A stretch of 57,372 nucleotides of DNA from Azospirillum picis (GCF_017876115.1 NZ_JAGINO010000035.1:1-57372), one strand, 5' to 3'. Counted from the first letter of the stretch, positions 26,937 through 36,123 are shown. The notes: generated by a model not told the origin, from the letters alone. A program made the numbers and translations.

Positions 26937-27132
26937 CATGCCCTCCCGAGGGCATCGCCAAAAGAAGTAATCCTTAGGCCAAATACTTCCGAAATCGCTA
27001 TTCTTGGAGGTGGTAATCAGCAATCGACCTGGGACCAATTGGTGATCTTAACACCTCGTTAACTGCGCGGATGGCTCAATAGGCTCATCGAACACGGGCA
27101 AAAGCCTCCACACGAATACGGGGACCGCCACC

Positions 27133-27354
27133 ATGACGACGCCTGTTTTCTCCGACGAGATCTTCGCCGCCGCCTCCCTTCACCTGAACGTGGTCGATGA
27201 CTTCATCGCCATCGCCCAGGCGAAGCTGGCCACCGTCACCGGCGAGTTTGCCCGCGACAGCATGGCCGACCTGCTGGCCGGCCTGGACGAGCAGCGCGAG
27301 GCCTACCGCGCCACGCTGGAGGCCACCCTTCCCGTCACGGCGCTCGCCGCCTGA
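27133..27354 (+). CDS. Small paralogous protein A, unknown function
   Basis: A 73-aa protein I do not recognise. It is clearly a paralogue of the next gene: LHLNVVDDFIAIAQAKLATV aligns with LHLEVLEEFIAVVRRKLAAT, and FARDSMADLLAGLDEQRE with FARDSLSDLLVSLSEQRD. The sequence is acidic and helical, suggesting two amphipathic helices. There is no signal peptide, cysteine or metal motif. GGGGA precedes the ATG. A 37-base gap separates it from its partner, so they are probably co-transcribed and may form a heterodimer (inference). Confidence 0.72.
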   Translation: MTTPVFSDEIFAAASLHLNVVDDFIAIAQAKLATVTGEFARDSMADLLAGLDEQREAYRATLEATLPVTALAA

Positions 27355-27391
27355 TCCATCCTTCGACCTTTTTACCAGGGAACCGCCAGTC

Positions 27392-27622
27392 ATGACCGTG
27401 TCCGCCCAGACCACCGCCGCCCCCGTCGCCACCGACCTGCTGGCCGCCGCCGTCCTGCACCTGGAAGTGCTGGAGGAGTTCATCGCCGTCGTCCGCCGCA
27501 AGCTGGCGGCCACCACCGACGCCTTCGCCCGCGACAGCCTGAGCGACCTGCTGGTCAGCCTGAGCGAGCAGCGCGACGTCTACCAGGCGCTGACCGTGCC
27601 GGCCGAACGGATGCATGCCTGA
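27392..27622 (+). CDS. Small paralogous protein B, unknown function
   Basis: A 76-aa paralogue of the preceding protein, sharing the core LHLxVxxxFIAxxxxKLA, FARDSxxDLL and the SEQR/DEQR turn. Start at ATG 27392 with AGGGAA upstream. The conserved positions cover the predicted helices, and both tails differ, which fits duplication followed by selection on the helical core. It ends three bases before the converging glycosyltransferase stop at 27626. No function is assigned. Confidence 0.72.
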   Translation: MTVSAQTTAAPVATDLLAAAVLHLEVLEEFIAVVRRKLAATTDAFARDSLSDLLVSLSEQRDVYQALTVPAERMHA

Positions 27623-27625
27623 GCG

Positions 27626-29155
27626 TCAGAACGCCTTCAACTTTCTCCAGGCGAACACCACCATGCGGGCGAGCAGCCAGCCGTGGGTGAAGCGCGAGAT
27701 CTGCGTCTCGCCGTAGCTGCGGTCGGCATAGCGCACCGGCACCTCGACGACCTTCAGGTTCAGCTTGGCCGCACCGAAGATCAGGTCGAAGTCGCCGAAG
27801 GGGTCGAAGTCGCCGAAATAGTGGCGGTTGGCGACGATCGTCTGATAGTCCGCGCGCCACAGCACCTTCGTGCCGCACAGCGTGTCGGTGAAGCGCTGGT
27901 TCAGCAGGAACGAGAAGATGCGCGCAAAGGCGCGGTTTGCCAGGAAGTTCAGGAAGCGCATCGCCTCCGGCGCCATCGGATAGACCAGGCGGGTGCCGTT
28001 CACGAACTCGCCCCGGCCCGACACCATGGCGCGGTAGAATTTCCCCATGGTTTCCGGCGGCACCGTCAGGTCGGCATCCAGGATGATCAGGATGTCGCCG
28101 CGCGCCGCGTTGAAGCCGGTGCGCACGGCATCGCCCTTGCCCTTGCCGGGCTGCTTCATCACCTTGATGTCCCAGTCGGGATAGGCGTCGCGGACGCGCA
28201 GGCACTCCTCGTAGGTGTTGTCCTGGCTGTTGCCCTCGACATAGATCACCTCGATGTCGGGGGCGAAGCGGTCCAAGCGGCGGATCGCGTTCTCGATGTT
28301 GCCGCGCTCGTTGCGGCAGGGGATCAGGATGGTGACGGAGGGCGGGCGGCCGTCGATGGTGACCTCGGCGGCGGCGGGCTGCGGCCGGGCGACGACGTAG
28401 TTGCGCACGCACATCCGGCGGATGCCCGGCAAGGGCGCCAGGGTGCGGTTGACCAGGATTCCCAGCCCGAACAGCCGCTTCGGGATCAACTGGCGCCACT
28501 CGCGGCGCACCGGCTCCCAGCCGGCCAGATCCAGCAGGTTGACGATGTCGCTGGTGGACAGCCAGTTCTGCTGCCCCTGCGGCATGCGCAGCCCCAGCTT
28601 CTCCGCCACCCACAGGATCGGCTCCCAGGCGCGGGAGTGATAGCTGACGACGATGCGGGTCTTCGCGGTGGCGACCCGGCGCAGCAGGCGCAGCGTCTCC
28701 TCGATGTCGTCGAGGAAGCCGATGGTGCCCGACAGAAGGATATGGGTGAAGGGTCCCGCGATCCCGTCCAGCGTCGCCGGATCCTCGGCATCGGCGGCAT
28801 GCAGCTCCAGCTCCGGGTGGCGCGTCCGTGCCACCGCGATGGTCGCCGGGCTGAGGTCGATGCCGACGCCGCGCGCCGGCTTGAGCGATGCCAGCGTGTC
28901 GCCGACGCCGCAGCCGATCTCCAGCACCGTCGCCCCTTCGGGAATCAGGAAGCGCAGGTAGGCGCGATCGGCCTCATGGAAGGCCCGGTTGCGTCCGGCC
29001 CAGCGGTCGCGCAGCGGCGCCATGGCATCGAACAGGCTGCGCACCCGTTCCTGCCGGGGAGACAGCGGGCGCTTTGCCGGCAGGCCGCCGTCGCCGGTGG
29101 CGGCGCCGGCAGCGGTGGCGGAGCGGGCGATCGTCGGGGAAGACTGGTCGGTCAT
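27626..29155 (-). CDS. Methyltransferase-glycosyltransferase family 2 fusion protein
   Basis: A 509-aa bifunctional-looking protein. Residues about 60-240 form a class I SAM methyltransferase (VLEIGCGVGDTLASL, GVGIDLSPATI, ILLSGTIGFLDD). Residues about 275-480 form a GT2 domain (SVTILIPCRNERGNIENAI, then ILIILDADLTVPPETM with the DAD metal site) of the dolichyl/polyprenyl-phosphate sugar synthase kind. A GTEUKV-like segment CGTKVLWRADYQ and YGETQISRFTHGW close the domain. It starts in an ATGA overlap with the upstream membrane protein gene. It may load a sugar on a lipid carrier for export; substrates are unknown. Confidence 0.82.
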   Translation of the reverse strand: MTDQSSPTIARSATAAGAATGDGGLPAKRPLSPRQERVRSLFDAMAPLRDRWAGRNRAFHEADRAYLRFLIPEGATVLEIGCGVGDTLASLKPARGVGIDLSPATIAVARTRHPELELHAADAEDPATLDGIAGPFTHILLSGTIGFLDDIEETLRLLRRVATAKTRIVVSYHSRAWEPILWVAEKLGLRMPQGQQNWLSTSDIVNLLDLAGWEPVRREWRQLIPKRLFGLGILVNRTLAPLPGIRRMCVRNYVVARPQPAAAEVTIDGRPPSVTILIPCRNERGNIENAIRRLDRFAPDIEVIYVEGNSQDNTYEECLRVRDAYPDWDIKVMKQPGKGKGDAVRTGFNAARGDILIILDADLTVPPETMGKFYRAMVSGRGEFVNGTRLVYPMAPEAMRFLNFLANRAFARIFSFLLNQRFTDTLCGTKVLWRADYQTIVANRHYFGDFDPFGDFDLIFGAAKLNLKVVEVPVRYADRSYGETQISRFTHGWLLARMVVFAWRKLKAF

Positions 29156-30300
29156 CGGGTCGGATCCGTCGGAAGGGCGTCGGGCCGGGCCGGGAAGGCG
29201 GCGGGGGAGACGGCGGAAGCAGGAATTGCCTGGGGCAGGGCCGCCGCCTCGTTGCGCAGCAGCAGCCAGAACAGGCCGCCGGGCAGCGAGAGGACGGCGA
29301 TCGACAGCCCGATCAGCAGCGAGACCAGGAGGGCGGCACCGGTGTCGAAGCCGAGCAGCGCGAAGCCGGCGACCATCGCCCCTTCGCGCACCCCCCAGCC
29401 GCCGAACGACACCGGCAGGGCGGCGGCGACGATGGCGGCCGGCACGATGGCCAGCCCGTCCAGCCAGCCGAGCGGCAGTCCGACCGAGCGGGCGAACAGG
29501 ATCGTCGCGGCGATGGTGGCGAGATGGACGCCGATGCCGTGGCCCAGCCCGATCCAGGCGGCGCGGTTCCAGGCCATGCCGCGCATCTGCGCCGCCGCCG
29601 CCATCACCATGCCCGCAAGCTTCCGGACCACGGCCGCCTCGCGCAGGCGCCGCGGCAACGGCAGCCGACCGCCCGGGATGCCGCCCGGGATCCTGCCGGC
29701 CAGCAGCAGCAGCGCCATGCCGGCGGCCAGGATCGCCGCCCCGGCCAGTACGGTGCCGGCGACGGCGGGTGGCGCCACCTCGGCCAGATGCGGCACCCCG
29801 ATCAGCCCGATCACCACCACGCCCAGCAGAGCCGTCAGCCGGTCCACGAGCAGCGCCAGCATGACCATCCCGGCCGGGTGGCCGAGCCGCCAGGTGAACC
29901 AGCCGCGCAACAGGTCGGCGCCGACCGAGCCCGGCAGGATCTGGCCGAGGAAGCTGCTGGCCATCTGCAGACGGAAGGCGCTCCAGCGCGACAGCGTGAA
30001 GCCGGCCGCACGGCCGACCGCACGCCAGCGCAGGGCCGCCAGCGGCAGGGTCAGCGCCTTGGCCGCGAAGCCGGCGGCGAGCAGCCAGGGGTCGGCGGCG
30101 GACAGGCGTCCGGCAATGCCCTGCCAGTCGGCTCCGGCAGCCAGCAGCCCCAGCACCAGAACGGTCACCGCCAGCTTGACCAGCAGGGCCCGGTGCCGGC
30201 CTGCGGCAGCCGGTATGGGCATCAAGCGCCCCGCCGGCTCCGGCGTCTTCGCCGAGCCCGGTTGGGGCGGGGCTGGATCAAGCAGAATGTGAGACATCAT
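29152..30300 (-). CDS. Integral membrane protein, lysylphosphatidylglycerol synthase TM region / AglD family
   Basis: A 382-aa protein with about eight hydrophobic helices of the UPF0104/LPG_synthase_TM family. Recognisable blocks are ALRWRAVGRAAGF, LGQILPGSVGADLLRG, and LPVSFGGWGVREGAMV. Members of this family are frequently encoded beside GT2 polyprenyl-phosphate transferases and are suspected of moving or presenting lipid-linked sugars. The ATGA overlap with the fusion GT gene (29152-29155) indicates the two act together. No flippase activity can be proven from sequence. The two adjacent start codons at 30300 and 30297 are equivalent. Confidence 0.8.
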   Translation of the reverse strand: MMSHILLDPAPPQPGSAKTPEPAGRLMPIPAAAGRHRALLVKLAVTVLVLGLLAAGADWQGIAGRLSAADPWLLAAGFAAKALTLPLAALRWRAVGRAAGFTLSRWSAFRLQMASSFLGQILPGSVGADLLRGWFTWRLGHPAGMVMLALLVDRLTALLGVVVIGLIGVPHLAEVAPPAVAGTVLAGAAILAAGMALLLLAGRIPGGIPGGRLPLPRRLREAAVVRKLAGMVMAAAAQMRGMAWNRAAWIGLGHGIGVHLATIAATILFARSVGLPLGWLDGLAIVPAAIVAAALPVSFGGWGVREGAMVAGFALLGFDTGAALLVSLLIGLSIAVLSLPGGLFWLLLRNEAAALPQAIPASAVSPAAFPARPDALPTDPTR

Positions 30301-30417
30301 CCTTGCACACTAGCCGGCGTCCAGGTCAAAGAGCGCCGAACGCGCCGTTGTACCGGCTTGTGCTGTGCTTGTCACCCGTGCGCCGCCGCCTCTGCCGGAA
30401 GAGCGGCTTTCCCCGTC

Positions 30418-33111
30418 CTACCCGCAGGTGGTGATCCAGGCGGGGTCGAAGGCGTCCCGGCGCACCCCGGCGAGGGTGACGAACTGGTCTGGCGTGAAGA
30501 CGATGACCGCCTCGCCGGCGGCGTTGGCGGCAAGGCTGTAGGCGAGTCCGGGGGCAAGCGCGATGCGGTCGCCCTCGGCGGCTTGGAAGTCGGTGACGAG
30601 GTCCTGGCCGGCGGGGCCGGCGAAGGCGAACAGGTCGGCGCCCGCCCCGCCGGTTGCCGTGTCGTTGCCGAGGTCGCCTGACAGCCGGTCGTTGCCGAGG
30701 TCGCCGAACAGGCGGTCGTCGCCCTGGCCGCCGTACAGCGTGTCCTCGTCGCGACCGCCATAGAGCGTGTCCGACCCCGCATTGCCGACCAGACGGTCGC
30801 GCCCGGCCCCGCCGGCCAACGTGTCGCTGCCGATGTCGCCCATCACCCAGTCGTCGCCCTCGTCGCCGCTCAGGAAATCCTCGTCGCGGCCGCCGTAGAG
30901 CCGGTCGTCGCCGCGACCACCATGCAGCACGTCCGAACCGGCGTTCCCGTAGAGGCTGTCGTTCCCGGCATTGCCGTACACCTGGTCAACCCCGTCCCCG
31001 CCGGCCGCCCAATCGTCGCCGCCGCCGCCCAGCAGGGTTTCATTGCCGGCGCCCCCCTGCAGGATGTCGACCCCGTCATTGCCCACGATCATGCTGGCGA
31101 CCGGTGCCGCGGCGGTGGGGGTGCTGCGGATGGTGGCCCTGGCCGCCCCGGCCGCAGCCACCATGCTGGCGCCGGTCGTCACTCCGGACGATGCCGACAC
31201 CGGAAAGGACACCGCCCCGCCAAGGCCGATCGCCGCCGCCTGTGCCGAGGGCAGCATGGTCGGCAGCGCGATCGCCGGCACGCTCAGGCTGGCGGTCCCC
31301 ACACGGCCCCAGTCCAGGTCATGGATGCCGAGCCCGGCCGCCCCCTCCGAGGCGAGGCGGTAGTCCCCGGCCGCCGGATCGGCGAACAGCCTGGTGGTGG
31401 CGGTGTCCCCGCTGCTGCGCACACGCGTGCCCTGCACCAGATTGCCGGAAACGGTGTAGGAACCGGGGGTCCAGAATTCCCAGTAATCCTGCCCGGTTGA
31501 AGAGGCGATCGCGTTGGCGGTGATGGTGTTGTTGCCGAGCAGCCCGGCGTCGCCACCGCTCGGGACCCATTCCAGGCGGATGAAACGCTCGCGCGGGTTG
31601 GACAGGACCGCGAGGTTGTTGGTGACGGTGTTGGAATCGCCGCCGTGGATGAAGACGCTGGCCCAGCCGGTGTCCCGGATGAAGTTGTCCTGGACGGTGA
31701 CGCCGTTGGCCATGTCGTCGAGATAGATGCCGAAGCTCTTGTAACGCTCGAGCCACCCCGACCCGTCGGTCGCCACCCCGCCGACACCGCGGATGTCGTT
31801 GCCGCGGATCAGGGTGCGCGTGTCGATGTTGGACCGCCCCAGCATCTCGATGGCGCCGCCGTCGGCGGTTTCGGTCATCGTGTTGTAGAGGCGGTTGTAC
31901 TCCACCACCGTGCCGGTGTTGACCGTCGCGGCATCCCAATTCTTGATCGAGATGCCGTAGCGCGCGCTGTTGCGGATGTCGTTGCCCGAAATCAGCGTGT
32001 CGGCGGTGCCGTAGAGCTGGATGCCGGCGGAGTCCTTCAGCACCTCGCCGACCCCGTCGATGCGGTTGGCGTCGATGCGGTTGGCAGTGCTGCCGTAGGT
32101 GACCTTGATGCCGCTGGCCCCCAGATGCTCCATCCGGTTGGCCTCGATGATGTTGTTCGACGAGCCGGTGAGCGTCAGCGCCGTGCCGACATCGACGAAG
32201 CGGTTTCCGGCGATGGCGTTGCCGGACGCGTTGGTCAGCGTCAGCGCCGAGCCGTTCCAAGTGGTGTCGGAGAAGGTCAGGCCCTGGATGGTGACCCCAT
32301 TCGCTCCGTTCAGCGCGATGAGCGTGCCGAGCCGCGCCACCACCGCACCCTGCGCCAGCAGCGCGCCGGCATCCTGGGGCTTGACCACCAGACGGCCGGT
32401 TTCAGCCTGCCAGGCGAATTCGCCGGCGTCGCGGAGGAAGGCGTCGTCGTTCAGCAGCCGGTAGGTGCCGCCGCTGCGCAAGGCGTACTTCACCCCCTGG
32501 GTGAAGCTGATGGTCCGGCTGGCCGCATCGACACCGGCAACGCCGACGATGTTGTCGGACAGCCTTTCGGTGTCGAAGGCCTGGATCATCGTTCCGGGTT
32601 GGATCCCGGAGGTCACGGCCGCCGCCATGGCTGCATCGCCGGCTCCGTAACGCAGGCTGGTCTTGCTGGCCCCTCCCGCCGCCGCCTCCAGGATCGACCA
32701 GCCGGACTTGGCATCTCCTGCCGCCCAGTCGCCGGTCTGCGCCACCTTCTGCCGCACCCCGCCTATGGAGAGGTCGAGCCCGGTCGCGGCAGTGGCGGCG
32801 GCATAGAGCCCGCCACCGATGGCGCTGAAGCCGGAAACCCGCTCGCCACCGCTGAAGACGGGGGTTTCACCGGGATAGGCCATGATGCGCACGCCGCTGT
32901 CGGCTCCGGTCAGCGTGAGGGTGCCGGACAGCCTGTAGGTCCCGCCGCGGACATAGGTGTCGCGCACGCCGGTTTCCCGCATCGCGTTTTGCGCGCGCTG
33001 CAACGAGGAGAAAGGACCATCGGTCCCATCCGCGTTGGGGGTTGCCAGACGTCCCGACCAGGCGTCGTTGCCATTGGTCGCGACGTAGAAAGCCTGGGTG
33101 CTGTCTGTCAT
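30418..33111 (-). CDS. RTX-type calcium-binding protein with parallel beta-helix domain (predicted type I secretion substrate)
   Basis: An 897-aa protein. The N-terminal two thirds begin FYVATNGNDAWSG and continue with repeated N-x-I/V coils such as NAIAGNRF, NIIEANRM and TLISGNDIRN, the pattern of right-handed parallel beta-helix polysaccharide lyases and epimerases. About 17 tandem RTX nonapeptides follow (roughly residues 675-830; for example GGRGDDRLY, GNAGSDTLY, GDLGNDRLS), which fold on calcium outside the cell. The last 70 residues resemble a type I signal region. ATG 33111 has AAGG upstream; a GTG at 33135 is possible. No Sec signal is present. HlyB and HlyD homologues 3-9 kb away would export it. 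The polysaccharide target is unknown. Confidence 0.85.
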   Translation of the reverse strand: MTDSTQAFYVATNGNDAWSGRLATPNADGTDGPFSSLQRAQNAMRETGVRDTYVRGGTYRLSGTLTLTGADSGVRIMAYPGETPVFSGGERVSGFSAIGGGLYAAATAATGLDLSIGGVRQKVAQTGDWAAGDAKSGWSILEAAAGGASKTSLRYGAGDAAMAAAVTSGIQPGTMIQAFDTERLSDNIVGVAGVDAASRTISFTQGVKYALRSGGTYRLLNDDAFLRDAGEFAWQAETGRLVVKPQDAGALLAQGAVVARLGTLIALNGANGVTIQGLTFSDTTWNGSALTLTNASGNAIAGNRFVDVGTALTLTGSSNNIIEANRMEHLGASGIKVTYGSTANRIDANRIDGVGEVLKDSAGIQLYGTADTLISGNDIRNSARYGISIKNWDAATVNTGTVVEYNRLYNTMTETADGGAIEMLGRSNIDTRTLIRGNDIRGVGGVATDGSGWLERYKSFGIYLDDMANGVTVQDNFIRDTGWASVFIHGGDSNTVTNNLAVLSNPRERFIRLEWVPSGGDAGLLGNNTITANAIASSTGQDYWEFWTPGSYTVSGNLVQGTRVRSSGDTATTRLFADPAAGDYRLASEGAAGLGIHDLDWGRVGTASLSVPAIALPTMLPSAQAAAIGLGGAVSFPVSASSGVTTGASMVAAAGAARATIRSTPTAAAPVASMIVGNDGVDILQGGAGNETLLGGGGDDWAAGGDGVDQVYGNAGNDSLYGNAGSDVLHGGRGDDRLYGGRDEDFLSGDEGDDWVMGDIGSDTLAGGAGRDRLVGNAGSDTLYGGRDEDTLYGGQGDDRLFGDLGNDRLSGDLGNDTATGGAGADLFAFAGPAGQDLVTDFQAAEGDRIALAPGLAYSLAANAAGEAVIVFTPDQFVTLAGVRRDAFDPAWITTCG

Positions 33112-33512
33112 TGCCGGATCGCCTTGTCGATACACAGGCGATCACACCGCACAACCACTTAATAAAGGGGTACAGATATCCGTTCGCGCAGGAGATTTCG
33201 TTCCAATCCTCTGTGTTATTTTCGTGATAAATTCTCGCACCATCGCACTTGTCGCTTGCCCTGTCCTGAGGGCTGTTTTCGAGCGCACCAGCACAACTCA
33301 CCTTGGGTGAGCTTTGCATGGTGTTCCCCTTTGCCTGACAGCAATGCCGGCTCGCGGCGAAGCCATCGGCCGATCGATTTTTATGCGACGTCGCATAAAA
33401 ATCGACCGGCCGCCTGTCACCGATCAGCCTCATCCTTATCATCCGCAGGCCACACGGCGCCTGCCCATACTCCCCTGCGGACGGTGGCGCATGACAAGGG
33501 AGAGATGGACAG
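33112..33512 (+). other. Divergent promoter region between two predicted secreted proteins
   Basis: About 400 bases between the RTX beta-helix gene (minus) and the subtilase gene (plus). It is comparatively A+T-rich from 33130 to 33260 and contains the long palindrome at 33367-33412. Both promoters must lie here. No additional protein-coding gene is convincing. Confidence 0.5.
33367..33412. promoter_or_regulatory. 46-bp near-perfect palindrome
   Basis: Two 23-base arms meet without a spacer between 33389 and 33390. The inner 16 positions are perfectly symmetrical (CGATTTTTATGCGAC and its complement), and the outer positions pair except for one A/C mismatch (33373 with 33406). It lies in the divergent gap about 100 bases before the subtilase start. 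A shared operator or a cruciform-forming site is plausible; a bidirectional terminator is less likely because both genes point away from it. Confidence 0.6.
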
Positions 33513-34985
33513 ATGGCGAACAGCACCCATACCGGCGGCAAGACGGTCGTCGTCATCGACAGCGGCTGGTCGCCGACCTGGAACGACCCGGCACGCGTGG
33601 TCTATCAGCACGATTTCGCCGACAAGGACGGCGACGCCCGCACCCTCACGGCCGACAGCCATGGCGCCTTGGTGACCTCCCGCATCCTGTCGCAGGCACC
33701 GGACATCGGGATCATCGCGTTGAAGGTGATGGCCGACGGCTCGGCCGATGCGGCCGGGGCGACGATCGAACAAGCCCTGCAATGGGTGGTCGACAACGCC
33801 GAGGCCTATCATGTCGTCGGCGTCAATCTGTCGCTGGCCGGCGGTTCCGCCACATCGGAAATGACCACCGCGCTGTCCGACGAGCTGGCCAAACTGTCCG
33901 CCCAGCGTGTGCTGGTCTCGGCCGCAGCCGGCAACGCGGGACAGAACGGGGCCGCCACCGACGTGTCCTATTTCGCCGCCGACCACAACAGCATCTGCGT
34001 CAGTGCATCCGGCGGCGACGGGACGATGCCAGGCTGGGCTCAGCGCAACCCCGGCATCACCGACCTCTGCGCCGATGGGACCGACATCCGGCTGACCGAC
34101 CTGGCGGGGCGCACCGTGACGGTCAACGGCTCCTCCTTCGCAACCCCGGCGGTGACCGCGGCGGTGGCGCTCGCCCAGCAGGAGGCGCTGGACCTGCGTG
34201 GCAGTGCCCTGGCCCAGGATGAGTTCCTGTCGCTGGCCCGCCAGAGCGGAACGCCGATCGGCGCCACCGGCTACACCGACCTCGACACCCCGGCGCTCCT
34301 GTCGAAGATCGCCCAGCTTTACGGCCAGCCCGACACGGGCACCGACAGACCGGCCACCGTGGCCGCCGCCATCCAGGTGACCGCCAAGGGCACCGCGGTG
34401 GCAGGGACCAATGCCCATTTCACCTTGCTGGTCGACGGCAAGACGATCGGCGACGCCACCGTCGGCGCCACGGCCCAAACCCATGCCTTCACCACCATGG
34501 TGGCGGCCGACAGTGCCCATAAGGTCCAGGTCCAGTACGACAACGACACGGCCACCGGCGGGCAGGACCGCAACCTTTTCATCGACGCCGTCACCGTCAA
34601 CGGCCACGCCTACGCCGCCACCGATGTGGCCGCCACCTACGACAAGGGGGCGCTCGACGGCCGTGACGTGACAAGCGGGCAGGACGGGTTGTGGTGGAAC
34701 GGCACGCTGGTGGTCGCCGCCGACAAGAGCCTGTTCGCCGACCAGGCGGCCGCAGCGGCCCGGGCCGCCGAACTGCAGGCGAGCGACGGCGTGTGGCGCC
34801 ATGCGGTGACGGCCGCGATGGCCGGCACTGAGGGGCAGGAGATGGTGCTTGCGACCGATTCCCTGACGAGCTGGCCGCCCGGCTCGGCTGCCGGCGTAAC
34901 AGCGATCAGCCACGGCCTGTCCGGTCTCCCCGACCATGGCACAGGCCCGCTCGATGGGGCGGCGCCTTACGATCTGGCGGCCTGA
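33513..34985 (+). CDS. Subtilisin-like serine protease with C-terminal CBM60-type carbohydrate-binding domain
   Basis: A 490-aa protein. The S8 triad is visible: Asp16 in VVVIDSGWS, His50 in ADSHGALVTSR, and Ser208 in NGSSFATPAV, with the oxyanion Asn141 in AAAGNAGQNG. Residues about 285-375 match the calcium-dependent xylan-binding module family: AHFTLLVDGKTIGDATVGAT, AHKVQVQYDNDT and GQDRNLFIDAVTVNG. There is no signal peptide, prodomain or RTX repeat. AGGGAGAG precedes the ATG. Divergence from the RTX gene and the nearby type I exporter suggest it leaves by that route, with the C-terminal 110 residues as a candidate signal. The combination is unusual. Confidence 0.82.
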   Translation: MANSTHTGGKTVVVIDSGWSPTWNDPARVVYQHDFADKDGDARTLTADSHGALVTSRILSQAPDIGIIALKVMADGSADAAGATIEQALQWVVDNAEAYHVVGVNLSLAGGSATSEMTTALSDELAKLSAQRVLVSAAAGNAGQNGAATDVSYFAADHNSICVSASGGDGTMPGWAQRNPGITDLCADGTDIRLTDLAGRTVTVNGSSFATPAVTAAVALAQQEALDLRGSALAQDEFLSLARQSGTPIGATGYTDLDTPALLSKIAQLYGQPDTGTDRPATVAAAIQVTAKGTAVAGTNAHFTLLVDGKTIGDATVGATAQTHAFTTMVAADSAHKVQVQYDNDTATGGQDRNLFIDAVTVNGHAYAATDVAATYDKGALDGRDVTSGQDGLWWNGTLVVAADKSLFADQAAAAARAAELQASDGVWRHAVTAAMAGTEGQEMVLATDSLTSWPPGSAAGVTAISHGLSGLPDHGTGPLDGAAPYDLAA

Positions 34986-35034
34986 CGGGCACCATCCCTG
35001 CCACCGGATGGGGTCCTGTCCGAGGGAGTCCGCC

Positions 35035-36123
35035 CTATCCGCGACCGGACGCCGGTTTCAGGTAGAACACCGCCTGATCCCCCGCCCCGGCGCGGTTGAG
35101 GCGTTCCGAGTCCTCCTGCCATTGCCTGATCTGGGCGGGCGAGAAGATCGGCGCCCCGCTGCCCCAGCGGAAGGAGCCGTCGGCGAACAGGGGAATGTCC
35201 TGCCGGTACTGCTCGCTTCCCCAGAACTGGAACTCGTAAGAGTCGTGCGCGACGCCGACCACCCGCAGGCCGGCGCGGGCCGCGAGGATGTCGATGCTCT
35301 TGCGGGTGAAGAGATGCAGGTGCCGCGGCGCATCGAGCTGCACCCAGTCCGGACCATAGCGGCGCCACGCTTCGCAATCCGCCACCGGAATGCGCAGCAG
35401 GCAGGTGCCGGTTTGCGTCAGCCGCCGTGCTGCCGACCGCAGGCTGGCCAAGGGATCGGGGACATGCTCGAAGGAGTGGTGGAACATGATGAGATCCCAG
35501 CCGCCATCGACCTCGTCCAAGGTGCCGCGCTGGACCGTCAGGCCGTTGGCATAGTGCAGATCCTCCTTCAGGAAAGGATCGACCCCGTGCCCCCGCCGCC
35601 AGCCCGCCAAGGACAGCAGGTAGAGAAGGCGCCCAGCCCCGCAGCCGACGTCGAGAATGCGGCCGCGGCGCGGGGGGAGCACGGGCCGAAGCGACCACAA
35701 CGGGCGGCGCATGTCGGCGAAGCGGACCCGCTTGGCGAGAACTTCCGGCAGGGTCAGCAGGAGCCTTGCGCGCAGACCATGGCTCCGGCGCCGTTTGGGA
35801 TCCGAGAACTCCTGATCGAAGCTCCCGCTCAGGCTGTAATAGGATTCGCTGTAATAATCGGCCAGGTTGTCCGGAATGGCCTCGATCTGCAGGCACCCGC
35901 AGCCGGCACACTCAACATAGTCGAAACGGTCGCGGCGGCCGAACATCATCTCGCGCGCCGTGTGACGGCGGTTGCCGTCGCTATGGCCGCACACGCGGCA
36001 CCCCAGCGGAGCCGGGAGCGCCAATGGCGGGATCACGGTCGGCGACGGAAAATCCTGAGACGGTGGCGCCCGCATCCTCATCCAATGCCAACCCGAAGGT
36101 TTCGCTCTGTGGCCGGCAGGCAA
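35035..36123 (-). CDS. Class I SAM methyltransferase with N-terminal zinc-ribbon-like motif
   Basis: A 362-aa protein. Near the N-terminus CRVCGHSD and VECAGCGCLQ form two CxxC-type pairs as found in C-methyltransferases of sugar pathways. The SAM domain has ILDVGCGAGRLLYLLSLAG, HGVDPFLKEDL and LIMFHHSFEHVPDP, and the C-terminal part LDAPRHLHLFT is common in O-antigen methyltransferases. The first of several possible starts was kept; ATG 36081 (MRMRAPPSQ) may be the real one. It lies 87 bases after hlyD on the same strand and may share its transcript. The target is probably a sugar. Confidence 0.78.
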   Translation of the reverse strand: MPAGHRAKPSGWHWMRMRAPPSQDFPSPTVIPPLALPAPLGCRVCGHSDGNRRHTAREMMFGRRDRFDYVECAGCGCLQIEAIPDNLADYYSESYYSLSGSFDQEFSDPKRRRSHGLRARLLLTLPEVLAKRVRFADMRRPLWSLRPVLPPRRGRILDVGCGAGRLLYLLSLAGWRRGHGVDPFLKEDLHYANGLTVQRGTLDEVDGGWDLIMFHHSFEHVPDPLASLRSAARRLTQTGTCLLRIPVADCEAWRRYGPDWVQLDAPRHLHLFTRKSIDILAARAGLRVVGVAHDSYEFQFWGSEQYRQDIPLFADGSFRWGSGAPIFSPAQIRQWQEDSERLNRAGAGDQAVFYLKPASGRG

